Source: Treponema sp. (GTDB taxonomy: Bacteria; Spirochaetota; Spirochaetia; Treponematales; Treponemataceae). Taken from it: 64,000 nt of DNA. Numbering within the stretch: position 1 is the stretch's first letter; each line of letters begins with the position of its first letter. Positions 58,175 through 64,000 of the stretch are shown one piece after another. The position numbers and the translations under genes are program-made. Location of the stretch: the NCBI GenBank assembly GCA_017616165.1, contig JAFZYR010000013.1:1-64000 (forward strand). The letters are read 5' to 3'. Below the pieces are notes generated by a model. It did not search any database and had not been told where the DNA came from. It was given only the letters and a program-made list of their open reading frames with translations.

Positions 58175-58924
58175 ATGAGTATTAAAAGCGAAGCCATTGC
58201 CTGGGTTAAAGACTATTTTGCAAAAAACGGCAACAGTGAAACAAAGGCCGTAATTGGAATTTCGGGTGGCAAGGATTCTGCCACAGTTGCAGCACTTTGT
58301 TGTGCAGCACTTGGAAAAGACCGTGTAATTGGTGTAATGATGCCAAACGGTGTTCAATCAGATATAGAGGATTCTAAAAACATTTGTAAATTCCTTGGGA
58401 TAAAAAATTACACTGTAAATATTGAAGATGCCTACCGCGGACTTACCTGCGAGCTCAAAAAGGCAGTTGGCGTTGGTGTAACTCCAGCTCAGTACAATAC
58501 AAACACTCCTGCACGCTTGCGCATGGCAACCCTTTACAGCATTGCAGCTTTGGAAGGAAACTGCCGCGTATCAAACAACGGAAACAAAAGTGAATGCCTT
58601 GTAGGGTATTTTACACTTTGGGGCGACGGAGCCGGAGACTTTGCACCACTTGCAAATCTTTATGTAAGCGAGGTTATAAAGCTTGGCCTTGCACTCGGAC
58701 TTCCTGAGGAGTTTGTAAAAAAGGCACCTTCTGACGGAATGTCGGGCATGACAGACGAAGACAAGCTTGGCTTTACCTATGCAGACATAGAAAAGGTTGC
58801 AAGAGGCAAGACAGACAAAATGGACCCGGCTCTTGTAAAAACTATCAAGGGCAGAATTAAGTCCATGGCCTTTAAGAAAAAGCTTTTGAATCTTCCAAAC
58901 TTTAAGCCGTCGACTGCAAAATAA
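58175..58924 (+). CDS. nadE: NAD synthetase, ammonia-dependent type
   Basis: 249 residues. PP-loop S-G-G-K-D-S-A near residue 31 and the conserved P-S-D-G-M-S-G-M-T-D-E-D near 190. It lacks the nitrilase-type glutaminase domain of long NadE, so it uses free ammonia, in contrast to the glutamine-using enzymes upstream in the window. It begins 2 bp after clpB and overlaps rlmJ by 1 bp. Confidence 0.9.
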   Translation: MSIKSEAIAWVKDYFAKNGNSETKAVIGISGGKDSATVAALCCAALGKDRVIGVMMPNGVQSDIEDSKNICKFLGIKNYTVNIEDAYRGLTCELKKAVGVGVTPAQYNTNTPARLRMATLYSIAALEGNCRVSNNGNKSECLVGYFTLWGDGAGDFAPLANLYVSEVIKLGLALGLPEEFVKKAPSDGMSGMTDEDKLGFTYADIEKVARGKTDKMDPALVKTIKGRIKSMAFKKKLLNLPNFKPSTAK

Positions 58925-59829
58925 TGCTTTCTTACCAGCACGCTTTTCATGCGGGAAATCATGCAGATATACTCAAGCACTATGTTCTGTTTTCTGTAAT
59001 ACAGGCACTCAACACAAAGGAAAAGCCGTATACTCTGTATGATACCCACGCAGGAAGCGGGCTTTATGACATGCTGGATAACCGCAGCCTTAAGACAAAC
59101 GAAGCCCGCTCCGGCATCCTTACGCTGGTGCAGGCTGTAAAAAATGCAGGCAGTGAACCGGTTCCTCAAGACCTGACTGCCTACCTTGATTATGTTCAGG
59201 GCTATCTGGATAAAAGCCTTTACCCCGGTTCTCCAAAAATAGAGCAGGACCTTATGCGTGGTCAGGACACACTAATCTTATCCGAGCTGCATCCTGCAGA
59301 AATTGAAAACCTGCGAAAAAATCTACACGATACAAGCATTGCTTCCGGCTCAAAAAAGTCCGTTCAGATTCACGAACGCTCCGGCTGGGAAATGCTCAAG
59401 GCTCTTACTCCTCCTTTAACAAGCCGTGGCGCAGCCCTTATAGATCCAAGCTACGAGGAAGCAGACGACTACGAAGCTGCTGCTCAGACTATCTGTGCCG
59501 TTCACAAAAAATGGACCAACGGAATTATAATGCTATGGTATCCGCTGCTTGCCCACCGCCAGGAGCAGATACAGGGCATGAAGGCTTTTATAAAAGAGTT
59601 TGTTCATTCCATAAATGCAAATACACAGATAGATGAATATGAGCTTTGCGTAAATACAAGCGACTCTCACAAAGAAACCTCACTCCAGGAGGTCTTACAC
59701 GATGAGGACAAAAAAAATCCGCCCCGGTTATACGGAAGCGGAATGCTTGTTATAAATACGCCCTGGAAGCTTGTCCAGCAGGCAGCTCAAACTCTTAGTT
59801 TTTTGGAGCGGGTACTTTGGGCTTGTTAG
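58924..59829 (+). CDS. rlmJ: 23S rRNA adenine-2030 N6-methyltransferase RlmJ
   Basis: 301 residues. N-terminus L-S-Y-Q-H-A-F-H-A-G-N-H-A-D-I-L-K-H is diagnostic; SAM-binding D-T-H-A-G-S-G-L-Y-D near residue 40 and the catalytic L-I-D-P-S-Y-E-E near 175 follow. Methylates rRNA before ribosome assembly. Starts on the last base of the nadE stop. Its 3' end overlaps the convergent ParB-like gene by 35 bp. Confidence 0.93.
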   Translation: MLSYQHAFHAGNHADILKHYVLFSVIQALNTKEKPYTLYDTHAGSGLYDMLDNRSLKTNEARSGILTLVQAVKNAGSEPVPQDLTAYLDYVQGYLDKSLYPGSPKIEQDLMRGQDTLILSELHPAEIENLRKNLHDTSIASGSKKSVQIHERSGWEMLKALTPPLTSRGAALIDPSYEEADDYEAAAQTICAVHKKWTNGIIMLWYPLLAHRQEQIQGMKAFIKEFVHSINANTQIDEYELCVNTSDSHKETSLQEVLHDEDKKNPPRLYGSGMLVINTPWKLVQQAAQTLSFLERVLWAC

Positions 59830-60226
59830 AGCCGCCGCGGAAAAAGTCTGCAATCTTCTGAAACAGCTTTTTAAAGAAAAGATAAATCTTATAGAAAAAG
59901 CCCGGGTTACGCAGGCGTTCAAGTCGCTTGTAGCCTTCGAGTAATTCTTCGTCGGTAAATTCCTTGCGCTGATTGTTTTCTTCAATTTCCATTTCCAGCT
60001 GTTCAATTTCGGTAAGGTTATCTACAATGTTTGCATGAATGTTAGTCCATCCAAGCTCCTTTGCAGCAGTAAGACGACGTTCACCGGCAATGAGCTCGTA
60101 GCGGCTGTTTATGGTAATAGGATTTAAAAGCCCGTAGGTGCGCAAGCTTGCCTTGAGCTCTTCCAGATTACCCAGATCCTTTCGTACGCGTCGTTTAACC
60201 TTTATGCTAGAAATTGGTATTAACAT
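59795..60226 (-). CDS. ParB-like N-terminal domain protein with amphipathic tail
   Basis: 143 residues. Residues 1-85 match the ParB/Spo0J N-terminal domain: I-P-I-S-S-I-K, L-K-A-S-L-R-T-Y-G-L-L-N-P-I, and the CTP-binding G-E-R-R-L-T-A-A-K-E-L-G-W. The helix-turn-helix and dimerisation domains of ParB are missing. Instead there is a short E-E-N-x-Q-R-K-E-F-T helix and an aromatic, basic segment (about 108-132; G-F-F-Y-K-I-Y-L-F-F-K-K-L-F-Q-K-I) that could lie on the membrane. It is 9 bp downstream of the penicillin-binding protein gene in the same direction. Function unknown. Confidence 0.75.
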   Translation of the reverse strand: MLIPISSIKVKRRVRKDLGNLEELKASLRTYGLLNPITINSRYELIAGERRLTAAKELGWTNIHANIVDNLTEIEQLEMEIEENNQRKEFTDEELLEGYKRLERLRNPGFFYKIYLFFKKLFQKIADFFRGGSNKPKVPAPKN

Positions 60227-60235
60227 GGCTATACC

Positions 60236-62821
60236 TTATTCCATTAAGTAATTATAGTCAATATCATCAGAGACGGTAGACGAGCTGCCCGAATAACCGC
60301 TGTTGTCCGATGAATCAAAGTCAAAGCTGTAATCCGAGCTTGTCTCTTCCTTAGAAAAGTCATAACCCGGCTTTAAGAAGTCAAGATTAAGTGTGAGCGG
60401 AGAAGAATCATAGGTTATAGTTCTTCGCTGACCAGACTGATACATTTCCTTTTCAAGACGTGCAATGGCAATTGTAGAGTTTGTCTGATTTGAATGAATA
60501 GAACAAAGCTCTGTAGGTACTGTTCCCGAAAGAAACCACTGAGTTGTCTTGTGGTCGCCGCAGGCATCTGTAAGAATCTGACCGCTTACAGAACAAACCG
60601 TTGCTTCTATTACGCCTTCAAGAGGCTTGCTCCATTCCTTGGAAGGAAGGTCTGCGTGAATCTCGCCCATAAAATCACCCCAGGCATAACCTGCAAGTGT
60701 AGAACCTGTAATATTCAAACCAAGTGACTGACCAGGCTTATCAAATCCAAACCAGAAGGCAGAAGCGTAGTAAGGAGTAAAGCCGCAGGTCCAGGCATCT
60801 GCCCAGTTTTGTGTTGTACCGGTCTTACCGGCGGCAGGCATTCTGTAAGATCTTCCGTTAGAAGCCTTATATTCAAACTTGCCCTTCTGGCCTGCAAGAG
60901 TACCACCACCATTTACAGTCTGCTCCAAAAGCTTTGTCATTACAAAGGCAGTCTGTGGAGAAATAACCTGAATCTTATCCTTCTTGGCTGCCTGCTCTTT
61001 ACGGATATCAAGCTCCGGTGTAAGGATTACGTTGCCGTCCTTGTCTTCTACAGTACGGATGGCCATAGGAGTAACCTCTTTACCACCATTTGCAAAAATT
61101 GCGTAGGCACGTGCCATTTCTATAGGACGAACAGAACATACACCAAGACCAATAGGGTAGCCCGGAACAAAGGCGCGGCTAGGAAGCTCCTCTGAGCTTA
61201 TTCCCAAAAGTGCAACCGCACGGTTTATGGCAGCTTCAAAGCCAATACCATCCAGAACCTTGAGCGAAGGAACGTTCATAGAGTGAATGAGCGCATAGTA
61301 AAGCGAAACATTACCCATCCATTCACCACGGAAGTTCTGAGGAATATATGGCTTACCGTCTGCAGTATGGAATACAACCGGTGTATCCGAAATCTGCGTA
61401 GTCGGTGTAAATTTCTTTGAATCAATTGCGGCAGAGTAGTAGAGCGGCTTAAATGTAGAACCAGGCTGAACCTTTGCTTGAACAGCACGGATAAACTGGT
61501 TTTCCTGGTCAAACTTACTTCCGCCGACAAGGGCATCAATATAACCTGTCTCCGGTTCAATACAAATCATTGTACCTTCGATGGTTGTTTTTTCATCCTC
61601 CTGCTTTGCAAGGGCAACTGCCTTATTTACAATATCAATCTTAAGACGGTCGGTTCCTGTCATCATGGAGATAACATCAAGCACAGGATTTATCTGATTA
61701 ATAAAGGTAGAGTTTGCAACAAACTTAGCACGCTGTTCGCTTACCTTGAGGGATGGAATATCAAACAAAAGTGCAAGCAGCTCTGTCAAAGGAATGTAGG
61801 TGCTGTAGGCAAGATTTGAACGCGAAGAATGCTCACGCTGATAAAGGTAATTTGCGCGTTCAATATATTTTTCCATTACAGTCTGTGCAACTTCCTGATG
61901 CTGCAGGTTGAGCGTTGTGTTTACCGTAAAGCCCGAAGAATAAATATCATCAGAACCGTAAATCATATTGCCAAGCTCGCGGCGTACATATTCACTGAAC
62001 CATGGAGCCTTGTCATCGCGGGTCATGTATGCAGAAGCAGAGGTACGGGTGTAATCAAATTCTGCCCAGTAGTTTTCAAAGGACTCGTCTGCCTCCTGCT
62101 GGGTAATAAAGTTTGATGCAACCATAGATGTAAGAACATTCTTCTGCATGGTCATTGCGCGGTTAGGATGATCAAAAGGATTATAGTAAGCAGGGTTAGA
62201 AAGCTGAATTACAAGAATTGCTGCTTCTGCCGGAGTAATTTCTGTAGCACTGTGTCCAAAGTAATATTTTGAAGCAGCGTTTACACCATAGGTGCCACCA
62301 CCAAAATAAATCTTGTTAAGATAAAGCTCAAGGATTTCGTTTTTTGTGTAGCGGCGTTCCATCTGAATAGCCCACCAGAGCTCCTTGATTTTTCGTGTAT
62401 AAGAAATGTCGGAACGGTCGCAGTAAAGAGTACCTGCAATCTGCTGGGTAAGGGTAGAACCACCACCAAGCGACATATGTGCAAGCTTACCAACAACGGC
62501 ACGGAAAATAGCCTTGAGGCTGTAGCCAGTATGCGAAAAGAATACCCTGTCTTCTCGTGTAACAAGAGCATCGATCATCTGCTGAGGAAGATCATTATAG
62601 GCAATAATTTCGCGTTTTTCGTCGGAAGAAAATTCTGTAATAAGCTCACCGTTTATATCCAGAAGCTTTGTAGGAAGTGCGTTGTTAAATTCTGTAAAGT
62701 ATTCTGAGTTCTTAATATTCTGTGTCTCAGAAAGTGCCCAGCCAAGTCCCGCTCCAAAAAGAATAGCAAAAACAAAAAGAAGCGAAACAAAAATAACGGC
62801 CGTCTTTTTAACCTTAAACAT
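60236..62821 (-). CDS. mrcA: Class A penicillin-binding protein (PBP1A type)
   Basis: 861 residues from the ATG at 62821; a longer frame exists but its start lies upstream of the promoter. One N-terminal membrane anchor, then the GT51 glycosyltransferase (catalytic Glu in T-R-E-D-R-V-F-F-S-H; G-G-S-T-L-T-Q-Q) and the transpeptidase with S-T-F-K, S-M-N and K-T-G-T motifs. Ser/Gly/Asp-rich low-complexity C-terminus. Polymerises and cross-links peptidoglycan. Operon with the ParB-like gene. Confidence 0.94.
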   Translation of the reverse strand: MFKVKKTAVIFVSLLFVFAILFGAGLGWALSETQNIKNSEYFTEFNNALPTKLLDINGELITEFSSDEKREIIAYNDLPQQMIDALVTREDRVFFSHTGYSLKAIFRAVVGKLAHMSLGGGSTLTQQIAGTLYCDRSDISYTRKIKELWWAIQMERRYTKNEILELYLNKIYFGGGTYGVNAASKYYFGHSATEITPAEAAILVIQLSNPAYYNPFDHPNRAMTMQKNVLTSMVASNFITQQEADESFENYWAEFDYTRTSASAYMTRDDKAPWFSEYVRRELGNMIYGSDDIYSSGFTVNTTLNLQHQEVAQTVMEKYIERANYLYQREHSSRSNLAYSTYIPLTELLALLFDIPSLKVSEQRAKFVANSTFINQINPVLDVISMMTGTDRLKIDIVNKAVALAKQEDEKTTIEGTMICIEPETGYIDALVGGSKFDQENQFIRAVQAKVQPGSTFKPLYYSAAIDSKKFTPTTQISDTPVVFHTADGKPYIPQNFRGEWMGNVSLYYALIHSMNVPSLKVLDGIGFEAAINRAVALLGISSEELPSRAFVPGYPIGLGVCSVRPIEMARAYAIFANGGKEVTPMAIRTVEDKDGNVILTPELDIRKEQAAKKDKIQVISPQTAFVMTKLLEQTVNGGGTLAGQKGKFEYKASNGRSYRMPAAGKTGTTQNWADAWTCGFTPYYASAFWFGFDKPGQSLGLNITGSTLAGYAWGDFMGEIHADLPSKEWSKPLEGVIEATVCSVSGQILTDACGDHKTTQWFLSGTVPTELCSIHSNQTNSTIAIARLEKEMYQSGQRRTITYDSSPLTLNLDFLKPGYDFSKEETSSDYSFDFDSSDNSGYSGSSSTVSDDIDYNYLME

Positions 62822-62828
62822 ACCCAAT

Positions 62829-62857
62829 ATTATAGTAAAAATGCACCTTCTTAACAA
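62829..62857 (-). promoter_or_regulatory. Promoter of the PBP gene, overlapping its start region
   Basis: TTGTTA (62857-62852), 17-bp spacer, TATAAT (62834-62829), then 7 bp to the ATG at 62821, with no ribosome site. Predicts a leaderless mRNA. Confidence 0.6.
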
Positions 62858-62870
62858 TATCACAAGGGGC

Positions 62871-62899
62871 AAAAAAAAAGGCACGGATTAGACCGTGCC
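62871..62899 (-). terminator. Intrinsic terminator after the PEGA-type gene
   Basis: GGCACGG (from 62899) pairs with CCGTGCC (to 62880) on the minus strand and runs into nine U. A second stem, ATCAGGGACA (62914-62923) with TGTCCCTGAT (62941-62950), precedes it in the same transcript. Confidence 0.85.
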
Positions 62900-63003
62900 A
62901 TGCCCATCAGGCAATCAGGGACATGGGTGGGAGGGGAAAATGTCCCTGATATTTTAAATATCGGGTGTAAGAGCCAAAATCTTTAATGATTTTAAAAAGA
63001 TTT

Positions 63004-64000
63004 TTAGTCGGATTCTTCAATCTCAAGGTCTACAGTAAGGTTTACCTTGTAGGTGCGGCCTTTTGTAACCGAAATTGTGCGTAAAATCTCGTAATCGCCT
63101 ATTTTACAGCGGATTTTATGGTCGCCTTCTGTAAGAAGTGTCTCTTTTCCAAGGGAATCAAAAAGCTCTTCGTCAAGATAAACCTTTGCACCCTCAGGAG
63201 CGGTAATAATTACCGAAGGCTCTATGCTTTTGAGCTCCACAGGAACTTCAATTTTTTTAGCCTGGTCAATTCTTACCTTGCGTACTTCGGTTCTGTAGTT
63301 TTCCGAAATTACCGAAATATTGTGGATTCCGGTAGTCATTACAATGCCTTTTTCGGCAACTGCAGTATCGTATGGCTCATTGTCTATAAAAACAGTAACC
63401 TTGTCTGAACCTGCTGTACCTGAGCCCTCCGGCAATTCAGGGTAGGTAAGCTTAAGCTTTATAAAGCCCTTGTCGCTAAGAATAGGACGTACGGTAAAGG
63501 TTATTTTGGAATTCATAACCTCGTCGGGAACACCCTTCATAATCTGCTGGAGACGCAGGAATACAAAGTTTCCCTGAGCCGAAGGTATTTTTTCTATGGT
63601 TTTTGTGTACTGGTCTGTTTTGAACTGTGCGTTTTGAGTAAGCGGAACCTGCAAAACCCACGAAAGCTTGCCCGGAAGCACGCCAAAAAATATCTTTGTC
63701 CCCGAAAAATCAATCTGCTGTGGAGTAGGGTTTGGACGTATGCCGTCATAAATATAGGCACCGCAGCAGTCTCGCCAGGTTGCAGTTTCTTCCGGTATTT
63801 CCATTTTTATTTCTATGCCTTCCAGAAAAAGCCGCTCTTCGGGGATACGGATTGTAAGGGCATCATTAAGCCCGATTTTTTCAGAAGCAGAATAGACAGG
63901 ATCTTCCTTGAGCTCCAGCACATGACATTTGGCTACACGGAAGGTTTCGGCATATATAAAGGCAGACGACAGAACTGTAAAAAGCAGAGAGAAAATTATT
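63004..64000 (-). CDS. Exported protein with PEGA-like domains (5' end outside the window)
   Basis: The frame is open to the right edge. The residues upstream of an internal GTG at 63921 form a signal-peptide core (F-S-L-L-F-T-V-L-S-S-A-F-I-Y-A), so the true start lies just beyond 64000. The mature part begins near E-T-F-R-V-A-K. Two PEGA-like beta-sandwich repeats are visible near the C-terminus (V-T-V-F-I-D-N-E-P-Y-D and A-K-V-Y-L-D-E-E-L-F-D). Probably periplasmic and possibly cell-wall or surface associated, upstream of the PBP gene. Exact role unknown. Confidence 0.7.
   Translation of the reverse strand, partial: IIFSLLFTVLSSAFIYAETFRVAKCHVLELKEDPVYSASEKIGLNDALTIRIPEERLFLEGIEIKMEIPEETATWRDCCGAYIYDGIRPNPTPQQIDFSGTKIFFGVLPGKLSWVLQVPLTQNAQFKTDQYTKTIEKIPSAQGNFVFLRLQQIMKGVPDEVMNSKITFTVRPILSDKGFIKLKLTYPELPEGSGTAGSDKVTVFIDNEPYDTAVAEKGIVMTTGIHNISVISENYRTEVRKVRIDQAKKIEVPVELKSIEPSVIITAPEGAKVYLDEELFDSLGKETLLTEGDHKIRCKIGDYEILRTISVTKGRTYKVNLTVDLEIEESD

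Overview
The window is about 42% GC and reads like a free-swimming or gut Treponema (Spirochaetota). The signs are a spirochaete-type second FliG (FliG1), the DapL/DapF lysine branch, a type III glutamine synthetase, AmtB fused to PII, and dense intergenic REP-like palindromes. The assignment is by protein family and gene content only.

Layout. Positions 1-881 hold the 3' end of an RluA-family gene and then a striking array: twelve copies of a 9-bp motif in strictly alternating orientation every ~31.5 bp (63-bp period), with eleven unrelated spacers. Next come pflA, gatB, a carbohydrate ABC importer (3.5-7.0 kb), an unknown gene and rpsU. From 8.0 to 34.0 kb lies a nitrogen/glutamine island. 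It contains asnB-carB(C half)-pyrG-glnA-ANTAR regulator, amtB-PII and glnN (minus strand), carA-carB(N half) and gltB-gltD-purF (plus strand), plus dapF-dapL, a small A24 peptidase-like membrane protein and an Fe-S aldo/keto reductase. From 34 to 36.3 kb there is a self-cleaving-type repressor gene next to a umuD'-umuC pair, followed by tRNA-Pro(CGG) and tRNA-Asp(GTC). From 36.6 to 42.0 kb there is a FadR-type regulator, a second (LplABC-like) sugar importer and an AraC regulator. The rest holds a heterodimeric ABC exporter, sbcDC, fliG1, an M16C metalloprotease, a tocopherol-cyclase-like protein, clpB, nadE, rlmJ, a ParB-like protein, a class A penicillin-binding protein and a partial PEGA-type exported protein.

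How the genes work together. Five transcription units (asnB operon, amtB, glnN, carA operon, gltB operon) begin with the same device. A small hairpin with hexaloop AAAGAN (A at loop position 1, G at 4) is nested in the 5' arm of an intrinsic terminator; in four of the five a strong TTGACA-17-TATAAN-type promoter lies just upstream. The stems differ but keep pairing. This loop signature is that of RNA bound by ANTAR antiterminators, and an ANTAR protein is the last gene of the asnB...glnA operon. The proposed reading is that one ANTAR protein controls almost every enzyme here that makes or spends glutamine amide. Each leader has one hairpin, not the canonical two.

Other unusual points: carB is split between two of these operons; REP-like palindromes have been captured in frame inside several coding regions; UmuD starts at the processed UmuD' end and lacks both catalytic residues; and several genes have a -10 box 6-7 nt before ATG with no Shine-Dalgarno, as expected for leaderless mRNAs.
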